Shown piece by piece: positions 29,389 to 37,537 of a DNA stretch of 64,000 bases. This DNA comes from Vreelandella halophila (GTDB taxonomy: Bacteria; Pseudomonadota; Gammaproteobacteria; Pseudomonadales; Oleiphilaceae): assembly GCF_009856365.1 (NCBI RefSeq), contig NZ_WMEX01000002.1, positions 372,001 through 436,000 of the forward strand, given 5' to 3'. Position 1 is the stretch's first letter, and the number at the start of each line of letters is the position of its first letter. The position numbers were made by a program, and so were the translations under genes. Under the pieces are notes generated by a model that did no database searches, was not told the origin of the DNA, and saw only the letters and a program-made list of their open reading frames with translations.

Positions 29389-30120
29389 ATGAGCCATTCC
29401 TCAGACTTTTTCGGCGATGATGGTGCCCGTTTCCGGGTTAGCGCCGTCTGGTCGCCTTCATTCAACACTGATTGGTTCCGACCCAATGCCTGGGGAAGCG
29501 CTGCACGGCCGGTGGACGCGGGCGGCCGGGGTGGTGCCTGGTTCGTGACGGCGCCGGGTGGTGAACTGGTGTTGCGGTTCTACCAGCGCGGTGGGCTTAT
29601 GGCCCATCTTTCCAGGGATGCCTATGTCCGCACCGGGGTTGTCCAGAGCCGGGCCTTTGCGGAATTTGATCTGCTTCAGCGCATGGTCGAACGGGGGCTG
29701 CCTGTTCCAGCGCCGGTGGCTGCTGCTTTCTGGCCGCGGGCGGGCGTATTCTACCGGGCGGCGATCCTGGTGGAGCGGCTGGAATCCGCCCAGCCATTGC
29801 CGTCCGTGCTCGGTACCCTGGCAGCGGAACACTGGGAAGCGGTGGGCCGAACCGTCCGCAGGTTTCATGACGAGGGCATCGATCATGCGGATCTCAACGC
29901 CTTCAATATCCTCTGGGTTAATGGCTCGGTCTACGTGATTGATTTCGACAAGGGGCGACAGCGGGCGCGCGGCATTACGGGGGCACGCTGGCAGCGTGGC
30001 AACCTGCACCGCTTTCACCGGTCACTTTTGAAGCTGGACTGGACTGACTCGCCACTGGGGCTGGACACAGCCTGGGAGCATGTTCTTGCGGGCTACAGTG
30101 AAGGAGCGGGTCACCCATGA
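29389..30120 (+). CDS. kdkA: 3-deoxy-D-manno-octulosonic acid kinase
   Basis: A 243-residue kinase with catalytic loop HADLNAFNIL (about 166-175) and the metal-binding VIDFDKG (about 182-188), the KdkA/Kdo kinase pattern. It phosphorylates Kdo of lipid A-Kdo at the 4 position in organisms that carry a single phosphorylated Kdo. Its stop overlaps the following GT90 gene by 4 bases. The LPS neighbours agree with the role. Confidence 0.9.
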   Translation: MSHSSDFFGDDGARFRVSAVWSPSFNTDWFRPNAWGSAARPVDAGGRGGAWFVTAPGGELVLRFYQRGGLMAHLSRDAYVRTGVVQSRAFAEFDLLQRMVERGLPVPAPVAAAFWPRAGVFYRAAILVERLESAQPLPSVLGTLAAEHWEAVGRTVRRFHDEGIDHADLNAFNILWVNGSVYVIDFDKGRQRARGITGARWQRGNLHRFHRSLLKLDWTDSPLGLDTAWEHVLAGYSEGAGHP

Positions 30121-31085
30121 AGCTGACGACCCGGTATGAACGGAATCTGCACAAGCTGGGCTATTACCTCACCGCACTGTTCGACCTGGTGGTGCCCCGC
30201 TCCTACTGGCTGTGGCACGGGCAGCGCCTGATGGAGGAATACGCGGCGCTGGAGCCGGAAGCGAAGGCGGAGGTGGATGCGCGGGTGGCCTGGTACAACC
30301 GGCTGGAAGCACCGTTCAATCCAGGCCCCGAGGCGATACGGCCACAGCAGTTTTCACGCCGGGGCCAGCGCTCCGCCTACTACCTGGACTTCAAGCGCCT
30401 GCTCCGTTGCCTTCCCGATGACCGGCCCTTCCGCTATGAGTTCGGGGATGTAACCTGGGTGCCGGAATACCCGAGTTTCGTGAAAAGCCGCCCTGTTGCG
30501 TCAGCGGGCGAAAACGCCAACTCCGTCCTGCTCAAGCTCAACCAGGTTCGCCATTACTTCATGGTGCCGGACCCTCTGTCGTTCCGGGAGAAAGAGCCCG
30601 TCGCCATCTGGCGGGGCAAGGGCAGCCAGCCCCAACGGAAAGCTTTTCTCGAGCGCTATCATGACAGCCCGCTCTGTGATGTCGGCTGCAACCATGAGGA
30701 GTCGATCGGCAAGCCCTGGCATACGGGCTTCATGCCCGCCTCTGAACAGCTGAATTACCGCTACATCGTGAGCATTGAAGGGAACGATGTGGCGACCAAC
30801 CTGAAATGGATCCTGGCTTCCAACTCCCTGTGCCTGATGCGGCGGCCGCGCTACGAGACCTGGTTCATGGAAGGGGCGCTGGAACCCGATGTGCACTACG
30901 CCTGTCTGGCGGATGACCATTCGGATCTGGAAGAGCAGATCCGCTACTACAATGCCCATCCGGAGGCGGCCGAAGCCATCATCCGCAACGCACAGGCCCA
31001 TGTGGCCCGCTTCATGGACACACGCCGCGAATGGCTGATCTCGCTGCTGGTCATGAGGCGCTATTTCGAGAAGGTCGAGGCCTGA
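30117..31085 (+). CDS. GT90 (CAP10/LpsA-like) glycosyltransferase
   Basis: A 322-residue protein of the CAP10/LpsA type. The diagnostic stretch includes FVKSRP, AIWRGKGS, SIEGNDVATNLKWIL and the C-terminal RYETWFMEGALEPD, matching bacterial LpsA glucosyl- or galactosyltransferases of LPS core. It overlaps kdkA upstream and the TagB-like gene downstream (TGATG), so the three form one operon. Confidence 0.88.
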   Translation: MKLTTRYERNLHKLGYYLTALFDLVVPRSYWLWHGQRLMEEYAALEPEAKAEVDARVAWYNRLEAPFNPGPEAIRPQQFSRRGQRSAYYLDFKRLLRCLPDDRPFRYEFGDVTWVPEYPSFVKSRPVASAGENANSVLLKLNQVRHYFMVPDPLSFREKEPVAIWRGKGSQPQRKAFLERYHDSPLCDVGCNHEESIGKPWHTGFMPASEQLNYRYIVSIEGNDVATNLKWILASNSLCLMRRPRYETWFMEGALEPDVHYACLADDHSDLEEQIRYYNAHPEAAEAIIRNAQAHVARFMDTRREWLISLLVMRRYFEKVEA

Positions 31086-32161
31086 TGGCGCGCTATCTGT
31101 TCTTCGTGAACCAGCCCTATTCCTACTCCATCCTGCGCCCCCTCCAGGAGGCCATTCGTGCACGTGGGGACGAGGTCGCGTGGTTCGTGGCCGGGTGCAG
31201 CACGGCTCCACTGCGGGAGAACGAGTTGAGGCTGGAGACGGTGCGGGAGGTCATGGCGTACGGCGCGGTCGCCACCTTTGTGCCGGGCGACTGGGTACCC
31301 TGGTTCTTTCCGGGCATCAAGGTGGAGGTGTTCCACGGTCTGGCACGAAACAAGCGGGGCCACGAGACCGAGGCGGAGAGCGACCACTACCGGATCCGCG
31401 GCTGGTTCGACCTGTACTGCACCCATGCCGAGGGAGACACTGAACGTTTCCAGGAGCTGGCCCGGGAGAAGAGATTCTTCTCCGTGGCTCATACCGGCTG
31501 GCCCAAGCTGGACCCGCTGCTGAAGGAGGCTGAGAGCCCGGGCCCCGCGGAGAGCAGCGACAGACCGACCGTATTCTTCGCCTCCACCTTCAGCCGCAGC
31601 GTAACAGCCGCCCCGGCACTGTATGACGAGATTGCCCGCATGGCCGATTCCGGCCGCTGGCATTTCCTGGTCACGCTGCACCCCAAGATGGATCCGGAAT
31701 GGGTGGCACGCTACCGTGCCCTGGCGGGCCCGAACCTGACCTTCATCGAAAGTGATGAGGACCTGATTCCGTATCTCCCGCAGGCGGACGTCATGCTCTG
31801 CGACACGTCATCCATCATGTTCGAGTTCATGTTCCTGGACCGGCCGGTGGTGACGCTCAATACCCGGATGCCTGGGCCGTGGCTGATTGATGTGGCGGAA
31901 GCTTCCGAGGTTGAGCCTGCTCTGGAGAGAGCGCTGCAGCGGCCGGAATCACTGGTTTCCGCGATGCGCGCGTATTGCCGGGAGCTGCACAGCTTTACGG
32001 ACGGGCGCTCGAGTGAGCGGGTGCTTGAGGCGGTTGATCAGTTTATTGAGGAGGGCAAGGATCAACTGAAACCGTTGAACTTGTGGCGCAAGCTCAGGGT
32101 CTGGCTGAAATTGCGCCGGGCTCTGCGCCTACAGGCAGTGCTTGATGATAATGCTGACTAG
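31085..32161 (+). CDS. CDP-glycerol glycerophosphotransferase-like (TagB family) protein
   Basis: A 358-residue protein with the TagB/TarB C-terminal fold: FFASTFSR, LVTLHPKMD, DVMLCDTSSIMFEFMFLDRPVV. Members transfer glycerol-phosphate to wall or surface glycans; in Gram-negatives they can decorate LPS core or capsule. The start MARYLFFVNQ overlaps the GT90 stop. No CDP-glycerol synthase (TagD) lies in the window. The end overlaps the convergent sulfotransferase gene by 4 bases. Confidence 0.85.
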   Translation: MARYLFFVNQPYSYSILRPLQEAIRARGDEVAWFVAGCSTAPLRENELRLETVREVMAYGAVATFVPGDWVPWFFPGIKVEVFHGLARNKRGHETEAESDHYRIRGWFDLYCTHAEGDTERFQELAREKRFFSVAHTGWPKLDPLLKEAESPGPAESSDRPTVFFASTFSRSVTAAPALYDEIARMADSGRWHFLVTLHPKMDPEWVARYRALAGPNLTFIESDEDLIPYLPQADVMLCDTSSIMFEFMFLDRPVVTLNTRMPGPWLIDVAEASEVEPALERALQRPESLVSAMRAYCRELHSFTDGRSSERVLEAVDQFIEEGKDQLKPLNLWRKLRVWLKLRRALRLQAVLDDNAD

Positions 32162-32862
32162 AACTGGTATCCCATAAGTTTAATTTCATCCTTGAAGAGG
32201 TCCGCAATCCGATCTTTCTCGGCTTCAGAGAGCACGTCGCTGTAGTGGCGCTTGTCCTTGCGGACTCCTGACTTGGCCTTGGGGAGCTCTAGTGGTTCCG
32301 GGAGACCCAGGTGTTGCCGGACTTCTTCCAGATCTTCTTCCAGAGACTCATAACGACAGATTTTATCAACTGCGACTTGGCCCTTCAGGGTGTAAAGCCC
32401 AAATCCCTTTCGAAGCAGTGACTGCGTATGTTTCGAGTCCAGGAACTCCATAATGGACGGCATTTCCTCCTGACGCAGATTCCTCTGTCGCCAGTAATAT
32501 TGGGAGATTACCCGGTCCCAGGGGTTCCGTGCGACACAGAACTTAAAATACTGGTTCCATGTTTCATGCCTGACGTGGCGTCTGATCTTGCGGGCTGGCA
32601 TGTGTTCCCGATAGCGACGCGGAGGCTTTCCCCTGCTAAGCAGCTTCCACCAATCGCGGCCGGTATACTGGAATCTGGAAGTCGGTCGGTAATTCTGAGG
32701 GGGCGTTCCTCCAATTTTCTGTCTTATCTTCTCTTCTTCAGAGGATAACGGGGTAATGATGTCGTTTGGACCACAGAACCGGGAGAGCGCCAATTCTATA
32801 GAGGTGCCTGCCGTTTTGGTTGTTTTGAGAAAAATGAACTGGTGCTTATGGGAAATGATCAT
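32158..32862 (-). CDS. Sulfotransferase family protein
   Basis: A 234-residue protein with the PAPS 5'-phosphosulfate loop FLKTTKTAGTSIE (about 10-22) and the 3'-phosphate motif VARNPWDRVISQYYW (about 110-124). It would move sulfate from PAPS onto a carbohydrate, probably the surface glycan made by the adjacent glycosyltransferases. Base composition is more AT-rich than the kdkA operon. PAPS synthesis genes are not in the window. Confidence 0.85.
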   Translation of the reverse strand: MIISHKHQFIFLKTTKTAGTSIELALSRFCGPNDIITPLSSEEEKIRQKIGGTPPQNYRPTSRFQYTGRDWWKLLSRGKPPRRYREHMPARKIRRHVRHETWNQYFKFCVARNPWDRVISQYYWRQRNLRQEEMPSIMEFLDSKHTQSLLRKGFGLYTLKGQVAVDKICRYESLEEDLEEVRQHLGLPEPLELPKAKSGVRKDKRHYSDVLSEAEKDRIADLFKDEIKLMGYQF

Positions 32863-33004
32863 ATGTTTTAAATCTTGAATCAGATCTTAGGGCTAAGACG
32901 CCGATAATAGCAGCTTGAGAGTGGCTGCGACGATAGTATGAGAACAACCTACAGGGAATCACCTCATGGACTAAGTCAGGTTTAGCCAAGCGCAGGACTC
33001 GCCC

Positions 33005-33217
33005 CTAGTCGTCCATGGAACGCATACGCCAACTGCTGGAAGGAGCGATCTTATCAGGGCGGAAAGGATCAGGGGGAGTGTTCGTGTGAAGGTCGAGCAT
33101 CCGTTTTGCGCCATCAAATGTCAGTTCGGTTATGCTAAAGTGTCCGTTGCCGTGAAACATACAAAGCTGAGTGCTATCGATAATGCAAATAGGTAACCGA
33201 ACTACCCGGGCAGAATG
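33005..33217 (-). pseudogene. Gene remnant in a 380-base gap
   Basis: The stretch 32863-33242 lacks an intact gene. An open run of 71 codons on the minus strand reads like real protein: RLPICIIDSTQLCMFHGNG, then SITELTFDGAKRMLDLHTN. It has an upstream in-frame stop and no good start (an ATG exists at 33160). The pattern resembles the C-terminus of a histidine-phosphatase-like protein, but this is weak. The rest of the gap shows nothing identifiable. Confidence 0.4.
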
Positions 33218-33242
33218 CTAGGCTCCTTGAACCAAATGATGG

Positions 33243-34082
33243 TCATCCCGTAATTCGTACGGCTTGGTCCTTGACTAGATTAAGCCCATATTCGGTTATC
33301 TTTATTTTTCGCTTCGCATTATGAATACGCAACGCTTTGTTCTTGCGTATGTTTTCAGGGTCACTGTAACCACGGGCATGGTCCAGGTGAATGATCTGGG
33401 CATTGTACCGTACATGCTTGCCTTTAATGCCTAGGTTTTTTAAGCGAACACCAAATTCCCGATCCAAGCCGCCATGCGACATGCGCTGGTCAAAACCATT
33501 TACGGCGATCACATCTTTAGTCCACGCCGATGCATTGCATCCTGTAAAGTTGGTTCTGGCAGGCGTAAGATGATTGAGGATATTTCCGGCGTATTTCCTG
33601 GCTCTAAGTTTCATGTTTTTACGGGTGACCAGAAGGCCGTTTTCCACTAACCAATCCCAGTTAAAGCAAGCGCCCGACGTGATATCTTCCTTGCCAATGT
33701 GTTCACTTGTCGACATAGGTAAACGGGCCACCGAACCTGTTAAAAAGCAGCCGGGTTTGGCGCATTTTAAATGCTCCTCAACAAAATCCGCGCGGGGAAT
33801 GCAGTCGCCGTCGGTAAAAATAATGTAGTCGCTTTCAACCTGTAAAATCGCTTTGTTTAGAATTTCGCATTTCTGAAATCCATGATCTTCATGCCAGACA
33901 TGCTTAATTCTTATTCCTGTTTCGGAGCGCATTCGATCAATTAGTTGCCGGGTTTCATCGGTAGAACCATCATCGGCAATAATGATATCGAAATCCCGAT
34001 GGGTTTGGACACTAAAACCCCACAATACCTTTTCAAGCCATTTCGGGGAATTATAGGTGGTGAACAAAACGGTGACATTCAT
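33243..34082 (-). CDS. Family 2 glycosyltransferase (galactosyltransferase-like C-terminus)
   Basis: A 279-residue GT-A enzyme. It has IIADDGSTDETR (about 34-45), the metal-binding FTDGDCIPR (about 89-97) and a GGLDREFGVRL acceptor-side motif near 215. Sugar specificity cannot be read. It is part of an AT-rich run of minus-strand glycosyltransferases and sits 31 bases after the preceding gene's stop. Confidence 0.88.
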   Translation of the reverse strand: MNVTVLFTTYNSPKWLEKVLWGFSVQTHRDFDIIIADDGSTDETRQLIDRMRSETGIRIKHVWHEDHGFQKCEILNKAILQVESDYIIFTDGDCIPRADFVEEHLKCAKPGCFLTGSVARLPMSTSEHIGKEDITSGACFNWDWLVENGLLVTRKNMKLRARKYAGNILNHLTPARTNFTGCNASAWTKDVIAVNGFDQRMSHGGLDREFGVRLKNLGIKGKHVRYNAQIIHLDHARGYSDPENIRKNKALRIHNAKRKIKITEYGLNLVKDQAVRITG

Positions 34083-34112
34083 GACGATCTACTGTTTTTA
34101 GTGATACAGGAC

Positions 34113-35009
34113 TTATCCGAGCTTGGCTATTATCCGCTTGGGTAAATACTTTAACCAATATTTGAAGGGAATAGAGAAATCAAAGCCCTCCATCACCGAG
34201 TAAGGCAGATTGTTCTTCATAATAACCTGGCTGATACGGCGATGAAGTTTTTTAATCTGATGCTGCCCTGGAGGATAGTGGTAATAGTGTTGCTCGAAAT
34301 AGGCATTTACTTTCAATAAGGCCCTCGCATTTACTTCGCTTTTCTTGCTGGTCATCACCGACCCGATACGATAACGACGCCTAAAATATGTATTGGATAA
34401 GCATTTTACGCGTCTGGCATGGTAAAAAATGTCGAAGGTATAGGTTTCATCTTGGTGCGGGATACGATCAATAAACTGTATATTATTATCCGTGACAATG
34501 TTTTTTCTTGAGAGATAAAGGCACACGGAAGTCGCATAGGTTTTGCTTTCGATGTAGGTTTCGATAAAATCCTGACCGCTCATGATCGGTGTATCATCAC
34601 GCTGGTAACGATCGGTTTTAAAATTGAAATCGATACTGTCATCAATAAAAGGCGCTCCCGAAAAACCAATTATATCCAAGTCATCCTTTACAAGGTGGTC
34701 AACACATTCTTCGATTGCGCTTGGTTCAAGAACATCGTCAGAATCGAAGTGATAAATATACTCCCCGCTGGCCCGAGCGATCGCATTGTTACGTGCACTG
34801 GATAATCCCTGGTTCTCCTGTGAAAAGACTTTAACACGGGGATCCTCAGTATATTCTTGTGCAATTTTCAGGGTATCATCGGTTGAGCCGTCGTTGGTGA
34901 TGATGATTTCCAGATTCGTATAGGTTTGATTGATAATGCTGTCGACAGCTTCTCTGATGTACGGGGCGACATTGTAAGCAGGAATAAGTACGGAAACTAA
35001 AGGCGGCAT
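34113..35009 (-). CDS. Family 2 glycosyltransferase
   Basis: A 298-residue GT2 enzyme. It has the classic start LVSVLIPAYNVAPYIREAVDS, nucleotide-binding TNDGSTDDT and the DxD region HFDSDDVLEP near residue 92. The C-terminal 100 residues are basic and variable. It probably builds an outer-core or O-antigen-like glycan. AT-rich codon use contrasts with the flanking chromosome. Confidence 0.9.
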   Translation of the reverse strand: MPPLVSVLIPAYNVAPYIREAVDSIINQTYTNLEIIITNDGSTDDTLKIAQEYTEDPRVKVFSQENQGLSSARNNAIARASGEYIYHFDSDDVLEPSAIEECVDHLVKDDLDIIGFSGAPFIDDSIDFNFKTDRYQRDDTPIMSGQDFIETYIESKTYATSVCLYLSRKNIVTDNNIQFIDRIPHQDETYTFDIFYHARRVKCLSNTYFRRRYRIGSVMTSKKSEVNARALLKVNAYFEQHYYHYPPGQHQIKKLHRRISQVIMKNNLPYSVMEGFDFSIPFKYWLKYLPKRIIAKLG

Positions 35010-35107
35010 GACGTGTTCCCTCGTCGTCTTTCAAGGACAACCCATTCCCAGTTCACTGATTCACTGAATCACCGAAAGTGCGGGTAAGGGACGGCGAATG
35101 GGGTCGA

Positions 35108-36010
35108 TCATCTGGACCATTTGCGTAAATTTATTTCCAATTTATTAAGCCATTTCAGTAGCGGTTGACTCTGCAGGGGATGTGTGATCCATGGTTTCTT
35201 TAAAGTGGCATTGCTAACGGTTAGAAAATCCTCGGCAGTCGGCAGTATCTTTGCATGTCTGACTTTAAAGGCTCGGTTTTTTTCATCGGATAGAATTTCA
35301 AATGGATAAAAACCACAATTTTGTTTTTTCTCCGCCAGTGTCAAGGCTAGCGTTTTCACTTTTCCTCGATAACAGGGAACACTGGGAAGCCACATAACAA
35401 AGGGATCACGCATTATCCCCATTTTACTGAATTTAGTGCGTGCCTGTAATTCGTTCTCTTTTTCTGTCGGTTTGAAAACCCAGTTCGCGGCTTTTAGTCG
35501 GTCAACATGGGCAATCGATAAGGCAGAGAAATAAATTCCGGAGCTGCGGTTGGAGTCATTCCGGATATAGGCGTGACTGTCTTGGTGATACTCCATTGTT
35601 TTTTGGTTATAGCTGCGGTTCTTCTGACGTACAAAGGCATGATGCAAAAATGCTGCATCGGGGTGCTCGTTGAAGAAACATTCAATATCGTTGATATCCT
35701 GTTCGTTCAGCTTTCGCACTAATTGAGTATCATCCTGTACAAAATATACAAGTTCGCCTTCAGGTATATAGGAAAGCGAGGATTGCATATTGTTATATAA
35801 GCCACCGCACTTGTAGGCTAAGGCTTCGGTTTTTTCCGGCTGGATGACCTGATAATGCTTGGACAACGCGTCCAGTATTGAGACTGTTTCCGGGTCGTTG
35901 CTCTCATCATCAAATATCAGAATAACGGGGTCCTGAACGCAGTGCTCGATCGATTCTACACAGTTCTCTAAAAAGCGGCCGCGGTTGAATGAAAATATAC
36001 AGAAGTACAT
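35108..36010 (-). CDS. GT-A fold glycosyltransferase-like protein
   Basis: A 300-residue protein with a GT-A type N-terminus: FNRGRFLENCVESIE, LIFDDESNDPETV (about 32-44) and a putative DxD in YFVQDDTQLV near 93. It is more distant from standard GT2 than its neighbours. Function is inferred from motifs and context within the glycan cassette. Strongly AT-rich for this genome. Confidence 0.75.
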   Translation of the reverse strand: MYFCIFSFNRGRFLENCVESIEHCVQDPVILIFDDESNDPETVSILDALSKHYQVIQPEKTEALAYKCGGLYNNMQSSLSYIPEGELVYFVQDDTQLVRKLNEQDINDIECFFNEHPDAAFLHHAFVRQKNRSYNQKTMEYHQDSHAYIRNDSNRSSGIYFSALSIAHVDRLKAANWVFKPTEKENELQARTKFSKMGIMRDPFVMWLPSVPCYRGKVKTLALTLAEKKQNCGFYPFEILSDEKNRAFKVRHAKILPTAEDFLTVSNATLKKPWITHPLQSQPLLKWLNKLEINLRKWSR

Positions 36011-36062
36011 GAATTATATACTCGAAAATCTAGTCAATTTTTAGGTCAGGTTGGGAAAGGTC

Positions 36063-37019
36063 TTATCCTTGTTCCTGCAGTCGGCGAATCTTGCTTCGTA
36101 TCCTGGACCAGATGGAATTCTGCTTGTAACGGCCTTTGTGTATATGGCGGACCTGATAGACGCCATCCACATTGATGGGCGTACCTTGTGTCCCTACTAG
36201 CCAGCGGAACGCTCGGTCTTCATAGCATTTGCACCAATGGTCCGCGGGGGTTTGATAGATAGAGATACCTTCGCAATAGCCGATGGCCCTTGCGACATCA
36301 CCGTGCACAATCTGAAATGCCCCTTTAGCACGATCCCGGGAAAAGCGAGTCAGGTTGTCGGCTTTGATATCTACCAGTTGCGGCTTGCTTCCTGCCTTCA
36401 ACATGCCATCGTCTCTGGCCAGCATGGGTGTGGTTCTCTCTTCCCGGGGAAAGACGAGTACATCGCGTCTCCCCTGAAGCTCGTTAGCGAGGGAGTCCAG
36501 ACAGTTCTGATGGAATATGATGTCGCAGTCGGTGAACCATACCCAGTCCGCTTGAGTCGATTTTGCTGCTCTATTGCGTCCGATACCCCGCCTGAACAGT
36601 TGTTCTTTGGGCAAGGCGTGCCAGTTCCAGGTAACATTTTCGACATCATTTTGTTCAATGAACTTGAGTAGCTCGGAGGTGCCCTCGTCCTCGGGGCAGT
36701 AGAACACGGTGACGATGAGTTTCAGACGCGTAGGAGGGTAGTTGACGAAAGAGCTCAGCTGATAGGCGAGCATGTTGGAGTACTGCCAACAATGGCTAAC
36801 CACTTCCAAGGTGGGGATGCCATGCACGGCGTTTCTTGATTGTGGTTCGGGAATGGGAGCCCGAAACCAGCTTGCCGGTACATAGCCGCTGGCGGCAAGC
36901 CGAAAGAAAAACGCCAGGATAGGATCGTACCAACGTTGCGGATAAAGTTTTGTCTCACGCATGAAAGTTTGCCAGTTTCTTGAATTACTCGGTACCGCAT
37001 CGGTATCTAACGCCGGCAC
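36063..37019 (-). CDS. GT-A fold glycosyltransferase-like protein
   Basis: A 318-residue protein. A GT2-like segment (EVVSHCWQYSNMLAYQLSS) precedes the metal-binding WFTDCDIIFH near residue 170. The C-terminus is basic. The listed start is GTG at 37019; MRETKLYPQ, 19 residues later, is a plausible alternative, and neither has a strong ribosome site. It lies directly downstream of a broken sulfotransferase gene. Confidence 0.78.
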   Translation of the reverse strand: MPALDTDAVPSNSRNWQTFMRETKLYPQRWYDPILAFFFRLAASGYVPASWFRAPIPEPQSRNAVHGIPTLEVVSHCWQYSNMLAYQLSSFVNYPPTRLKLIVTVFYCPEDEGTSELLKFIEQNDVENVTWNWHALPKEQLFRRGIGRNRAAKSTQADWVWFTDCDIIFHQNCLDSLANELQGRRDVLVFPREERTTPMLARDDGMLKAGSKPQLVDIKADNLTRFSRDRAKGAFQIVHGDVARAIGYCEGISIYQTPADHWCKCYEDRAFRWLVGTQGTPINVDGVYQVRHIHKGRYKQNSIWSRIRSKIRRLQEQG

Positions 37020-37537
37020 GGTGGGTGTTCAAGGAGAGTGCAAGCTAGTGTAACTGTAAACAGCTCGCTACTGTAGGTAAAGGACCTCTGGCAGACCTTG
37101 GCGGCGTGGGGGCTGGAGATCGGCAAACCTCTGTTATAAAAATCAGTCAGAGAGTGAAATCCGCTTTTCATGTGCCGTTCCCTACGGGTCAACCTTGTCC
37201 AGAAATGCCGGAAGAACTCTTGTGTAGGGGGGCGGACGAACACAAACCGGAAAAGCTCAGGCAAACGCTTGACTTCGCGCCCCCTGAGCTGGGACGGCGC
37301 TCTGAAGAGTTTCTTTGCCTCTTTGGATGGGATTTCATCTCCGTATCTTCGGTAGGCAAGGTTAACAACGACGGACGAGTTGGCTGGCTTGGGAATCCGA
37401 TCACAGAAGCCCCCCAGATAAAAGTCCACGAGCCCCCGTGCGTCAGCGCTATTGATGGAGATGCCATCAGAATAGGGGTATCGACGGTAGAAAGCGATCT
37501 AGGGAATAGTGACTCGGTTTCTAAGGAGCTTACTCAT
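37020..37537 (-). pseudogene. Decayed sulfotransferase-like gene
   Basis: A coding start MSKLLRNRVTIP at 37537 overlaps the end of the WaaL-GT2 gene (ATGAGTAA) and is stopped by TAG at codon 13. The same frame then continues open for a long stretch that includes CDRIPKPANSSVVVNLAYRR and ELFRFVFVR. At that point a frameshift is needed to continue as PYTRVLPAFLDKVDP, the expected 3'-phosphate-binding motif of the sulfotransferase family. The frame then ends at another stop, so the C-terminal part is missing. One amber codon (possibly CAG to TAG) plus a small indel explains the break. This fills the roughly 510-base gap between glycosyltransferase genes. Confidence 0.75.
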
